From positions 124,001-188,000 of the forward strand of contig NZ_JALPRJ010000004.1 of the NCBI RefSeq assembly GCF_030464885.1: DNA of 64,000 nucleotides, read 5' to 3'. Position 1 is the first letter of the stretch. Every line of letters starts with the position of its first letter. The notes beneath the pieces are model-generated. The model had not been told where the DNA came from. It did no database searches and saw only the letters and a list, made by a program, of their open reading frames with translations. The stretch comes from Caballeronia sp. SEWSISQ10-4 2. Lineage in GTDB: Bacteria; Pseudomonadota; Gammaproteobacteria; Burkholderiales; Burkholderiaceae. Position numbers and translations under genes: made by a program. This document shows positions 26,528 to 35,931 of the stretch, one piece after another.

Positions 26528-28279
26528 TCAATCGACTCGAAGCTTGGCTTCGGCAAAGGTGTACATCGGGCGCCACAGCAGGCGATTGAACAGCGTGACG
26601 AACAACGACATGACGGCGATGCCCAGGATGATCTTCGGATAATCGCCTGCAGCGGTGGTTTGCGCGATGTACGAGCCGAGCCCGTGTGCTGATACCTTGG
26701 TATCGCCCCACTGCACGAACTCGGCAACGATACTTGCGTTCCACGCGCCTCCGGAAGCAGTGATCGCGCCCGTTACGTAATACGGGAAGATGCCGGGCAA
26801 TATGGCCTGGCGCCACCATTGCCAGCCGCGAATCCTGAAGTTGGTCGCCACCTCGCGATAGTCGTTCGGATAAACCGTAGCGCCCGCGATGACGTTGAAC
26901 AGGATGTACCACTGCGTGCCGAGCACAATGAGCGGCGACAGCCAGATATCGGGGTTCAGGTGAAAGCGAACAATCACAATCACGAAAATGGGGAATAGCA
27001 GGTTCGCCGGAAAAGCCGCCAGGAATTGCGCGACTGGCTGCACCTTCTCTGCGAGCGCGGGACGCAATCCGATCATCACACCGAGCGGAACCCAGATAAG
27101 CGATGAGATCCCGATCAGCACCACCACGCGCAGCAATGTGATCAAGCCAAGGAAAAACACGTGGCCGACTTCATCGAGAGTGACGCCGGTGCGCACATAG
27201 CTGACCACGCGCCAGACCACATAGATCGTGACCGCGATGACGATAACGCTCCAGACAATATCGCCGATGCGCGATGGTGTTCTGCGCTTCGTGATACGCA
27301 GATTCGTGCGATCGAACGAGGGCAGGCGCAGCGGTATGCGCGCGGCGGTGGCGAAGACCCAGCCGGCCGGAACGAGCAAACGGTGAATCAAATGCGTGCG
27401 CCGAATCAGGCCGAGCACCCACGACTCCGGGGCAACGCCGGAGCTGCTAGTTTCCATGCGGAACTTGTCGGCCCACGCAACGAGCGGACGAAACAGCAAT
27501 TGGTCGTAGCCAAGGATCACGATGGTCATGGTGAGAATGACCCAGCCTATCGCACCCATGTTCTTCTCAGTGATGGCCTGCGCGAGATACGCACCGATCC
27601 CCGGCAGCGTGATCGTATTGTTGCCGACGGTGATGGCTTCGGATGCAACTACGAAGAACCATCCGCCCGACATGGACATCATCATGTTCCAGATGAGGCC
27701 CGGCATGGAGAAGGGCACCTCCAGCTTCCAGAATCGCTGCCATGCGGTGAGGTGAAAGCTGCGCGCGACTTCGTCCAGGTCGCGCGGCGTGGTCCGCAGC
27801 GACTGATAGAAGCTGAACGTCATGTTCCACGCCTGGCTCGTGAAGATCGCGAAGATCGCGGCGCACTCGGCACCCGCTACGCGCGTCGGAAATAACGCAA
27901 TAAAGAAGGTGACCGTGAACGAGATATAACCAAGGACCGGAACCGACTGAAGGATGTCCAGGATCGGCACGAGCACCTTTGCCGCGCGGCGGCTCTTGGC
28001 CGCGAGCGTGCCGTATATCAACGTGAAAACGAGGGACGCAAACATGGCCGCGAGCATTCGCAAGGTCGTGCGCAGCGCGTATTCAGGCAGGTTCGACGGA
28101 TCGAGCGAGATGACTTGCGTCTTGAGCGTGGCAATGGGCGCCATGGTTTGATGGAAACCGATGGCCGCCATCGCGATCAAGCTGATGATCAGGGGGAACG
28201 CGACGAAGTCCCATCGATTAGGCAACAGCCGCCAGGCGGACGCGTTAGCCGTGCGGTTCAGGTTGAATCCGAAGTCCAT
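26528..28279 (-). CDS. Fused double permease of a NitT/TauT-type ABC transporter
   Basis: A 583-residue inner-membrane protein made of two tandem permease modules. The first EAA-type loop is in LDEVARSFHLTAWQRFWKLEVP. The second is in YREVATNFRIRGWQWWRQAILPG. Each module is followed by a SGGWFFV- or SGGAWNAS-type segment. The Shine-Dalgarno site GGAGAATAT precedes the ATG. Double permeases paired with an AAA-associated ATPase recur in Burkholderia. The substrate is unknown, and the absence of a nearby binding protein is part of the pattern here. Confidence 0.9.
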   Translation of the reverse strand: MDFGFNLNRTANASAWRLLPNRWDFVAFPLIISLIAMAAIGFHQTMAPIATLKTQVISLDPSNLPEYALRTTLRMLAAMFASLVFTLIYGTLAAKSRRAAKVLVPILDILQSVPVLGYISFTVTFFIALFPTRVAGAECAAIFAIFTSQAWNMTFSFYQSLRTTPRDLDEVARSFHLTAWQRFWKLEVPFSMPGLIWNMMMSMSGGWFFVVASEAITVGNNTITLPGIGAYLAQAITEKNMGAIGWVILTMTIVILGYDQLLFRPLVAWADKFRMETSSSGVAPESWVLGLIRRTHLIHRLLVPAGWVFATAARIPLRLPSFDRTNLRITKRRTPSRIGDIVWSVIVIAVTIYVVWRVVSYVRTGVTLDEVGHVFFLGLITLLRVVVLIGISSLIWVPLGVMIGLRPALAEKVQPVAQFLAAFPANLLFPIFVIVIVRFHLNPDIWLSPLIVLGTQWYILFNVIAGATVYPNDYREVATNFRIRGWQWWRQAILPGIFPYYVTGAITASGGAWNASIVAEFVQWGDTKVSAHGLGSYIAQTTAAGDYPKIILGIAVMSLFVTLFNRLLWRPMYTFAEAKLRVD

Positions 28280-29020
28280 ATATTCTCCGAACAGCTACGC
28301 TTGAAAACATGGCGGTACGCTTCGCGGCGCAAGCCTTGAGTGGCCGCCATGCATTGATCCGCCGATGCAAACATATGAAGGCACCGGCATTTGATTGAGC
28401 CGCGATAAATCACGAACTGTAAGCTTTAATCGTTAAGGAGTGCGGCTAAGCAATAGCGTGCACGCGGCCAGTCCGGGCACGACTATCCGGTTTATCTCGA
28501 CCGCTCTGTCAGGACGGCCGACACTACTACAAAGCGTGTTTCAGGCACAACCTCGGAGGCCAAACTTATGCGTTTGCGCTCGAAAATTTATATGTAGGGA
28601 GGTTTTTAATTGAAGGAGCACGCGCAAAGCGAGTGGTTCGGCACGGTACTTGGAAGTTGGGCCGGTATCTACTCAACGCATCTGCACGCTAAAGGTGCTC
28701 GTCGGCTTTTTGAAGGCTGAAGATAAACGTAAGTATTTTGTTTGCCTTTCGGATGCTTTAAGGAATGCGCTTGAGACTGTCTGGATTCTGTTCGCCTTAG
28801 GCCGGCGGCAGCGCGCACTTTTCCAGAGCGCCAAGGTGCTGTTCGCTCGGGTGCTTTACTTATGGCACAGCGGTTGCGGTGTACCACGTTGATTGGAAGA
28901 AGTTAGTTATGCTTTTGTTTTTTTTAAGCTCAGCCGTCCATCCATTCGCAAGCCGAGCCGGACTCCACCTCAAGCAGTGGAATCCGGCAGCAGTGGTGCG
29001 AGAACTTTCCCCGCCTTCGA
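28280..29020. other. Intergenic region, no supported gene
   Basis: About 740 bases lie between the permease start and the end of the ferritin-like gene. A rightward 80-codon frame at 28650 has no recognisable features and no family resemblance. An 11-base imperfect hairpin (28958-28968 with 28977-28987) follows the ferritin-like stop but lacks a T-run. The promoter of the permease-ATPase operon should lie in the left part. Confidence 0.45.
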
Positions 29021-29989
29021 TCAGGCGCTCATGTGCAGCGTGCCGTTGACGCCCACAGGGAAGAAGCCGCCCTGCGTGACCGCCGCATTCGTCAGGTAGA
29101 CGATGTTCAGGACATTCCCGTAATTGCGGCTGAACGCGATGCCGTTGGCATCGAGCGGCACGATGTTGGAGATGCTTGCCGTCGCTCCTGCAATGCCCTG
29201 GTCGTCGTTGCCCACGTTGTCGAGCGCGTTGCGTGCATTGGAGATGGCTCCAGCCGACGCAATAAGACCGAGTGACGGGTTCGCAATACCTTTTGCATAC
29301 AACACCGTACGCACGAGACCGGCGTGATACGCCTCGGCCGCCAGGATACCCGCGGCCGCTTCCAGATAGGTCTTGTTCGTGATCAGCGGCGCTGCGCCCT
29401 TGTAGGCCGTCACGCCCACGTCTTCAAAGATGAAGGCAGCGAGCAGGAAGGTCTCGTCGTTCAGATAAGGGTCGAAGGCCGTGCCCGCGGGAACCAGGCC
29501 GGCCGCTTGCGCTGCTTTCGAGAAAGCACCGTTCGGGTTCTGGTATCCGACATCGAGGGCCGGCATGGCCACTGCCGAGGCACCGAGCGCCGTGCGCAGG
29601 AATGTGACATGTTCAAGCTCGTCCTTGGCGATCTCATTGGCGTACGCCTGGACCACCGGGTCCGTGAAGGTCACGGCATGGCCGGGAATGACCGTACCCG
29701 GGGTGCCTGCACCGCTCATCAGGCTGGACGAGAGGCCCGCACCCGTGGTTGCATACGCATAGAAGGTCGCTTCGAGATATTCGAGGTTGAGCGCGAAGTT
29801 GAGTATTTCCGGGTCGGTCGGACCGCTTTGCGCCGACGCACTCGACGAACCGCCGCCGCATGCGCCCAGGATCGTGCCGCCGATGAGCCCAAGACCGACG
29901 CCGCCTGCGCTTCTGAAGAACTGCCTGCGTTTTGCGAGCTTGTCGGCACGCCGCACGAGCACATCCATGACCGTTGAATCTTCTGACAT
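29021..29989 (-). CDS. Exported ferritin-like domain protein
   Basis: A 322-residue protein. The start at 29989 has GGGAGAA upstream. Residues about 20-45 form a Tat-like or lipoprotein-like export signal (KRRQFFRSAGGVGLGLIGGTI, then LGACGGGSS, with Cys as a possible lipid site). The mature part is a four-helix Ferritin_2-type bundle. Candidate iron ligands lie in LNLEYLEATFY, KDELEHVTFL, FIFEDVGVTAY and ILAAEAYHAG. It presumably acts in the periplasm or at the membrane; iron storage has not been shown for this family. It neighbours an Nramp-type metal transporter gene on the same strand. Confidence 0.82.
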   Translation of the reverse strand: MSEDSTVMDVLVRRADKLAKRRQFFRSAGGVGLGLIGGTILGACGGGSSSASAQSGPTDPEILNFALNLEYLEATFYAYATTGAGLSSSLMSGAGTPGTVIPGHAVTFTDPVVQAYANEIAKDELEHVTFLRTALGASAVAMPALDVGYQNPNGAFSKAAQAAGLVPAGTAFDPYLNDETFLLAAFIFEDVGVTAYKGAAPLITNKTYLEAAAGILAAEAYHAGLVRTVLYAKGIANPSLGLIASAGAISNARNALDNVGNDDQGIAGATASISNIVPLDANGIAFSRNYGNVLNIVYLTNAAVTQGGFFPVGVNGTLHMSA

Positions 29990-30334
29990 GATTTCTCCCT
30001 GAACCATTCGGTAAACTAACTAATATCGCGACTGCGCCCGCTGAAAGCCAGAGACAGAAAAGCAGCGGCCAGCGGGCGACAAGGCAAACGTGAATCACGA
30101 ACGCGTGACGAAGCGCGGCGCGGAGCAGCGGGGCTGATCCGGCACCTGTCATGTCACGTACGGTTGGATACGCAGGCCGACCTCAAGACGGATGCGTGCG
30201 CGCTCAAAAATATTTCGAGTGCTTACCCGGGGAGGCGAGTGAAAGATACCGTTGGTCGTTTTGACGTATTGCGGGGTGCTTGATCCGGTATTCGATACCG
30301 ACACTGTGTGAACGCGAGACCACGCCGGAGTTTC
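29990..30334. other. Intergenic region, no supported gene
   Basis: About 345 bases lie between the ferritin-like start and the Nramp stop. I see no coding frame and no clear terminator. The promoter of the ferritin-like gene is expected here. Confidence 0.45.
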
Positions 30335-31642
30335 TCAGGAGAAAAAGCTCAAGCCTGCACCCAGGACGCCGGCTGCGCACACCACCACGGCAATGCCGGA
30401 AACAAGCCATAGATAGACGCCACGCGGCCGGTGCTGTGGCGCCAGCGCGGTGACGCTGAGGGCGATGAGCAAGCCCACTACCAGCGGCAGCATCAGCGCA
30501 TTGACGACCTGTGCGGCCACGTTCAGCGACACGAGGTTGGGCGCTAGCCAGACGACGGTCGCGCTGCCGACGACCGAGGCAACATACACGCCGTAGAACC
30601 ACGGTGCGCTCCCAGGCGGGTCTTCAAGCGAGCGCTTGTATCCCGCGACTTCACCAAGTCCCCACGCTAGTGACAGCGAGCAGACGATGGCAGCCACCAT
30701 AGACGCTCCCAAAACACCCGCGCTGAAAAGGAAACGTCCGGCGCGTGGTCCCACGGCCGTTGCAAGTACGCTGCTGATTTCCCCCACGCTTTGAAAAGCG
30801 TGTTGCTGACCGTCTCTCGACATCGTTGCCGCAACCGCGACAAGTACAGCGGCCGTCAACAACTGCGTGAGGACAGCGCCGGCGGCGGTTTCGAACCGGG
30901 CGGCGGAATAGTCCTGCGCGCCTAGTTTTTTATCGGCGATCGCGGCCTGCTGATAGAAGATCATCCAGGGATTGAAGGTCGCTCCAATCAGCGCTGCCAC
31001 GAGATATCCGTAATGTGGATTGGACAGCGGAAGCCTGGCCATTTGCCGGAACATCTCGTGGATGTCCGGGTGGGCACGCCACGCGACCACGAAGAAAGAC
31101 AATTCGAACGCACCAATGACGATGGCGAATTTGTCCACGCGCTTATGCGAACCGGTGAACACGATGGCAACCAGGAAAGCGGCGGCGAGCGGCAACGAGA
31201 CGGACCGGGAGATGCCGTACATCTCTCCCACGCCGGCGACGCCCGTGAATTCGGTTACCAGCGAACCAAGCACGGCAATGCCTAAGCCACCTGCGGATAT
31301 CCATGCCCATAAGGGACCGAAGTTCGAACGAACAAGCTCACCGTGCCCCTGTCCGGTAAAAATGCCCAGCCGGACAGTGAGTTCTTGGACCATGTAAAGC
31401 AGGGGAATGAGCGCCAGGAGAACCAGCAGGAGTTGAGGGCCCCATTGCGCGCCGCTTTGCGCCGCCGTCACCACGTTCCCGGCGTCACAGTCCGCGAGCA
31501 TGACGAGCAGTCCCGGGCCCCACAGGGTGAGCCAACGCAGGCTGGGCGAGACCTTCGGTTTGAGCAGCGAGGAACCAGCCATGCGTTTTGAAAGGATGCG
31601 AAGGGTGTATTGGGTGACCGATTGTAGCGAGAATCCGGCCAT
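30335..31642 (-). CDS. Nramp-family metal ion transporter with variant motifs
   Basis: A 435-residue polytopic membrane protein with about 11 TM helices. The first helix carries LADCDAGNVVTA where classical Nramp/MntH proteins have Asp-Pro-Gly-Asn. The helix-6 region reads GATFNPWMIFYQQ where they have a Met-Pro-His motif. These changes place it in a divergent branch, so Mn2+ or Fe2+ specificity should not be assumed. The start is uncertain: ATGs at 31642 and 31582 are both possible and neither has a strong Shine-Dalgarno site. The hydrolase gene ends 60 bases upstream on the same strand, so it may be the last gene of the leftward box operon. Confidence 0.8.
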   Translation of the reverse strand: MAGFSLQSVTQYTLRILSKRMAGSSLLKPKVSPSLRWLTLWGPGLLVMLADCDAGNVVTAAQSGAQWGPQLLLVLLALIPLLYMVQELTVRLGIFTGQGHGELVRSNFGPLWAWISAGGLGIAVLGSLVTEFTGVAGVGEMYGISRSVSLPLAAAFLVAIVFTGSHKRVDKFAIVIGAFELSFFVVAWRAHPDIHEMFRQMARLPLSNPHYGYLVAALIGATFNPWMIFYQQAAIADKKLGAQDYSAARFETAAGAVLTQLLTAAVLVAVAATMSRDGQQHAFQSVGEISSVLATAVGPRAGRFLFSAGVLGASMVAAIVCSLSLAWGLGEVAGYKRSLEDPPGSAPWFYGVYVASVVGSATVVWLAPNLVSLNVAAQVVNALMLPLVVGLLIALSVTALAPQHRPRGVYLWLVSGIAVVVCAAGVLGAGLSFFS

Positions 31643-31702
31643 CCCAGTTGGGCGCGTGGCGCCCAACCTGCATCGTTACGCATCGTTACTACAGGCGGAT
31701 CT

Positions 31703-32530
31703 TCAGATACTCTTGACGAATGCCACTATCGCGGCATCGAGCATTGCGGGGCATTGCCGGTGGGGAGAATGCCCGCAAGCGTGCAGCTTGCTCAACTGTG
31801 CACACGGTACGTGCGATGCAATTGCGTCGATCTGCGCCATCGTTCCGTACTCGTCGTCATGACCTTGGACGGCGAGCAGCGGGCACTGAATGGAAGAGAG
31901 AAGACCCGTGATATCCCACTGCCTGAACTCGGGGTTCAGCCAGATATCGTTCCATCCGTAGAAGGCTGAATCGACATCGGCGTGATAACGCGAGAGCTTG
32001 TCCCGCAAGTCGCCTCGCGTATACAAAACCGTCGCCTCGGCGATTGCCGTGACGGACACATCTTCAACAAACACATGCGGCGCAATCGCGATCACGCCAC
32101 CAAGCGCGTGAGGAAATGCCGACGCATAAAGCAGCGCGATAGAACCACCGTCGCTATGTCCGATGACCCACATGCGGGCACGTTCGGCGTCGTCTATCCC
32201 GATGGCATCGAGCAAGGCCGGCAGAACGTCATAAGCCTGGCGATGCATGAAATCGACCGGCCATTTCACCTCGGCTGCACGCGGGGTCGAACCGCCATAA
32301 CCGGGCCGCGAATAGACCAGGCCACGGAACCCCAGTTGTTCGCATAACTTCTGCGGCCAGTCCTTCCACATGGCAATCGATCCAAGCCCTTCGTGCAAAA
32401 ACACGGCGACGGGTGCATCGGTCCGGCCGGCATTCAACCATTGATACTCGAGACGAAGTGACTCGCGACCGTCCTTTGCGGGCAAATCGGCCACGGAGAT
32501 CGCAGGGGTGTGCTGGTCTAATCGGTCCAT
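31703..32530 (-). CDS. Alpha/beta hydrolase of the box cluster
   Basis: A 275-residue alpha/beta hydrolase. The nucleophile is Ser126 in the elbow GHSDGGS, the oxyanion region is FLHEGLGSIAMW, and the His is in ACGHSPH near residue 255. Hydrolases of this kind accompany many box clusters. A role as thioesterase or enol-lactone hydrolase has been suggested but is not settled. It follows benzoate-CoA ligase by 30 bases on the same strand, so it is co-transcribed. Confidence 0.82.
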   Translation of the reverse strand: MDRLDQHTPAISVADLPAKDGRESLRLEYQWLNAGRTDAPVAVFLHEGLGSIAMWKDWPQKLCEQLGFRGLVYSRPGYGGSTPRAAEVKWPVDFMHRQAYDVLPALLDAIGIDDAERARMWVIGHSDGGSIALLYASAFPHALGGVIAIAPHVFVEDVSVTAIAEATVLYTRGDLRDKLSRYHADVDSAFYGWNDIWLNPEFRQWDITGLLSSIQCPLLAVQGHDDEYGTMAQIDAIASHVPCAQLSKLHACGHSPHRQCPAMLDAAIVAFVKSI

Positions 32531-32560
32531 AACTCGCAGCCGGACAATGGAGGGAGACCT

Positions 32561-34162
32561 TCATGCATCGAGGGCCGGTTCGCGCAATTTAAACCGCTGG
32601 ATCTTACCAGTCGCAGTTTTCGGCAGATCATCAATGAACAATATCTCGCGCGGGTATTTGTGAGGCGCCATCCTCGCTTTGACGAACTCCTTGAGTTCGG
32701 CAGCGAGTTCTTCTGTCGCCGGCATGCCGGGTTTAACCACCACGAACGCGCGCGTTTTGACGAGACCATCGCGCGTAACGCCGACGACCGCCGCTTCGAG
32801 AACGTCATGGTGCTGCATCAGCACCATCTCGACTTCAACAGGCGACACGAACTGGCCGCTCACTTTCAGCATGTCATCGCCGCGGCCTTCGTAGACGTAG
32901 TTCCCGTCGGGCAGGCGGCGATATTTGTCACCGCTCCTGAGCCAGTCGCCAAGAAACGTCGCGCGGGACTTCTCGCGGTTGCACCAGTACATGAGCGCGG
33001 CGCTGGGGCCCCTGATATACAGATCGCCGATCTCGCCATCCGGGACCGGCTGGCCGTTTTCGTCGCGTAGTTCGACTTCATAACCGGGCACGGCGGTGCC
33101 CGTTGTTCCGTATGCGACGTGGCCCGCACGATTCGACAGGAAGATGTGCAGCATCTCCGTCGAGCCGATACCGTCGAGAATCTCGCAGCCCACGTGCGCT
33201 GCAAAATGCTCGCCGATCTCGCGCGGCAACGCTTCGCCCGCCGACGTGCACATCCGCAAGCGAAGATCGGCGCGCGCCGGTATGTCGGGTGAAGCCAGCA
33301 TGTTTGCGTAGAGCGTGGGCACGCCGCAGAAAATGGTCGGCTTGTATTGCGTGAGGCGCGCGAAGACGGCGGCCGAGGTGGGGCGCTCGGCCATGAGCAC
33401 GGCTGTCGCGCCAACCGAAAGCGGGAAGGTCAGCGCGTTGCCTAGTCCATACGCAAAGAACAGCTTGGCCGCGGAAAAAACGACGTCGTCCTCACGGATG
33501 CCAAGCACCTGCTTCGCGTACAGTTCCGCGGTCCAGTACAAGTTGGCGTGCGTATGGACAGCGCCCTTGGGCTTGCCTGTCGATCCTGACGAATACAGCC
33601 AGAACGCGATGCCGTCGGCGCTGCTCACGAACGGCGTGGAATGCGGTTCTGCATCGGCCAGCAGACGCTTGAATACGCGCTCTCCCGGCAGCTTGTCCTC
33701 TTGCACATGAGAGACGATCAGCGCGCAGCCCTCGGTGGTCGTATCGGCGAGTGCTTGCGCGATGGCCGGCAGCAACGGACCCGATGCAATGACCGCACGC
33801 GCCCGGCTGTGATCGAGCATGTAGGCGTAGTCCGCCGGGGTCAGCAGGGTGTTCGCGACAACCGGCACGACGCCCGCATATAACGCCCCGAGAAACGCGA
33901 TGGGCAGGTCCGCGCTGTCGAGCATCACCAGCAGGATGCGCTCCTCGGGATGAATGCCCAGTGTATTCAGCACCGATGCGAACCGGCGCGCCTGCTCCGC
34001 TAATTCGCCATACGTCGTGGTCCCCTCGTCGTCGATGTACGCAACCTTCTGCGCCCGCGTTTCGTTCAACGCAAACAGATGCGTCGCGAAGTTGAATTTG
34101 ACTGGCGGCGCATTGGCGGCCGGTTTTCCAGCGGTAGCGGGCGGCGCAATGATGGCGTCCAT
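32561..34162 (-). CDS. bclA: Benzoate-CoA ligase
   Basis: A 533-residue ANL-superfamily ligase that makes benzoyl-CoA from benzoate, ATP and CoA in the cytoplasm, the entry step of the pathway. The AMP-binding P-loop is YSSGSTGKPKG (190-200), and the motif FFAYGLGNALTFPLSVGA is typical of benzoate-CoA ligases. The A8 and A10 parts are near the C-terminus, with the catalytic Lys in PKTATGK. Its place between boxD and the hydrolase in the leftward box operon supports benzoate over other aryl acids. Confidence 0.93.
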   Translation of the reverse strand: MDAIIAPPATAGKPAANAPPVKFNFATHLFALNETRAQKVAYIDDEGTTTYGELAEQARRFASVLNTLGIHPEERILLVMLDSADLPIAFLGALYAGVVPVVANTLLTPADYAYMLDHSRARAVIASGPLLPAIAQALADTTTEGCALIVSHVQEDKLPGERVFKRLLADAEPHSTPFVSSADGIAFWLYSSGSTGKPKGAVHTHANLYWTAELYAKQVLGIREDDVVFSAAKLFFAYGLGNALTFPLSVGATAVLMAERPTSAAVFARLTQYKPTIFCGVPTLYANMLASPDIPARADLRLRMCTSAGEALPREIGEHFAAHVGCEILDGIGSTEMLHIFLSNRAGHVAYGTTGTAVPGYEVELRDENGQPVPDGEIGDLYIRGPSAALMYWCNREKSRATFLGDWLRSGDKYRRLPDGNYVYEGRGDDMLKVSGQFVSPVEVEMVLMQHHDVLEAAVVGVTRDGLVKTRAFVVVKPGMPATEELAAELKEFVKARMAPHKYPREILFIDDLPKTATGKIQRFKLREPALDA

Positions 34163-34291
34163 GATGTCTCCTTCCTGTTAATGGGGTGATGCATGGTCGC
34201 AACGGATAGTGCCGTCCGCCATGCATTCGGTTTTGTTTGACGCGCGGATCGTCGCGGGCTGGTGAAGCCTTAACAGCCGACCCGCTTTGCT

Positions 34292-35887
34292 TCAAATCTC
34301 GACTTTGCCCGTCGGCTCCGTGAGCGCGTCGATCGAAGCAGCTGGTCCCTGGACCGCCGCTCTGCGATGATAAAAATTCAATGCACGAAGTCCGCCGAGT
34401 TCCTCGCCGCCGCCGGCGCGTCCCGGTCCGCCATGCAGCGACATCGGCATGACGTTGCCGTGGCCTGTCTGACTCTGAGCCACCGAGGGAGAAATGGCAT
34501 GGACGCGGCCGTGTGTATCGGCGAGTTCCAGCGCGATGCGGGCAAGGCGCACGTCGTCATTCGAATACACCGAAGCGACGAGCGAACCCTGACCACGCCG
34601 CGCGAGTTCGACGGCCTGGGATTCTTCGAGACGGGAATCGGCCGTCGCGACTTTGTAACCGCAAAGTGTCGCGACGGGACCGAACACTTCGACCTCGTGA
34701 ACACGCACGGCGCTGCTTGCATCGTCGATCACAAACAGATGCGGCGCGACGCATGCGGCGATGGCCGGATCTGCATCGACGAGCTGAACCTGCGAGCCGT
34801 CGAACGCCAGGCGCGCCTCTTCACGCAAAGAGGCGATGCCCGCGCGAACCGCGTCGTATTGTTCGCGGCTCACGAGCGAGCCCATGCGCACGGACTCGTT
34901 GCGCGGGTTGCCCACGGTCACGGCCGAGAGCTTCGCGACGAGCGCGTCGGCCGCGGCGCCCAGATATTCTTTCGGCACGAACGCGCGGCGGATGGCCGTG
35001 CATTTCTGGCCCGACTTCACGGTCATCTCGCCCACGACTTCCTTGATGAACAGGTCGAACGCGGCGGTGCCTGGCGCGGCATCGGCGGCTAGGATGGCGC
35101 TGTTGAGACTGTCGGCTTCCACGTTGAGCCGGGCGCCGCGAGTGACGAATGCGCGATGAGCGCGCAGCTTCGCGGCTGTTTCCGCCGAGCCGGTGAACGA
35201 GACCACATCGTATGCATCGATCTGATCGAGCAAGCCCGCCGAACTGCCGCAGATCACCGATATCGCGCCGGCCGGCAAGATGCCCGCATCGACGACATCG
35301 GCCACCATGCGTTGCGTGAGCCACGCCGTCGAGGTTGCCGGCTTGACGATCACCGGCACGCCCGACAACAGCGCAGGCGCGGCCTTCTCCCACAAGCCCC
35401 ACGACGGAAAGTTGAACGCGTTGATAAAAAGCGCAACACCACGCTTGGGCGTCAGCACATGCTGAGACTTGAAAGTCTGGTCCTTGCTCAGGCTTACCGC
35501 CGAACCGTCGCGCAACGCATGCACATCACCAAGCGTGGCGCCCAGTTTTGCGTAATAAGAAAGCGTGAAAATGCCGCCGTCGATATCGACCGCCGAATCG
35601 TTTTTCGTCGTTCCGGAGTTCGCGAGCGAAATGGCGTAGTAGTCGTCGCGGTGTGCTTGCAGCAGTTTGGCAATTTCCGAAAGCTGGGCGGCGCGAGCGG
35701 CGTACGTCAAGGCACGCAGTGCCGCACCGCCATGTGTTCGCGCATAGTCGAATGCGGCGTGCAGATCGACGCCCTCGCTCGAGACGCGCACCAGGGCTTC
35801 GCCCGTGACCGGATCAGTGAGCGTTGTACCGTCTCCACGACCAGCGACTCGTTCGCCGGCAATATAGTTGTTCAATAATTCGGCCAT
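34292..35887 (-). CDS. boxD: 3,4-dehydroadipyl-CoA semialdehyde dehydrogenase
   Basis: A 531-residue aldehyde dehydrogenase. The nucleophile is Cys296 in VKSGQKCTAIRR and the general base is Glu257 in LNVEADSLN. The NAD(P) region is in INAFNFPSWGLWEKAAPAL. It oxidises the ring-cleavage product 3,4-dehydroadipyl-CoA semialdehyde to the acid, feeding the beta-ketoadipyl-CoA route; the characterised enzyme uses NADP+. It resembles the dehydrogenase half of PaaZ but lacks the hydratase half. It lies second in the leftward operon, 44 bases after the DUF4863 gene. Confidence 0.92.
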   Translation of the reverse strand: MAELLNNYIAGERVAGRGDGTTLTDPVTGEALVRVSSEGVDLHAAFDYARTHGGAALRALTYAARAAQLSEIAKLLQAHRDDYYAISLANSGTTKNDSAVDIDGGIFTLSYYAKLGATLGDVHALRDGSAVSLSKDQTFKSQHVLTPKRGVALFINAFNFPSWGLWEKAAPALLSGVPVIVKPATSTAWLTQRMVADVVDAGILPAGAISVICGSSAGLLDQIDAYDVVSFTGSAETAAKLRAHRAFVTRGARLNVEADSLNSAILAADAAPGTAAFDLFIKEVVGEMTVKSGQKCTAIRRAFVPKEYLGAAADALVAKLSAVTVGNPRNESVRMGSLVSREQYDAVRAGIASLREEARLAFDGSQVQLVDADPAIAACVAPHLFVIDDASSAVRVHEVEVFGPVATLCGYKVATADSRLEESQAVELARRGQGSLVASVYSNDDVRLARIALELADTHGRVHAISPSVAQSQTGHGNVMPMSLHGGPGRAGGGEELGGLRALNFYHRRAAVQGPAASIDALTEPTGKVEI

Positions 35888-35931
35888 TCAAATGCCCTTG
35901 TTGGTCATGCAAAGAGTTGACGTGCGTTCGC

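Noticed and set aside
28650..28892. Rightward 80-codon frame before the ferritin-like gene
   Set aside because: No Shine-Dalgarno site, no family resemblance, and low coding character in an intergenic stretch.
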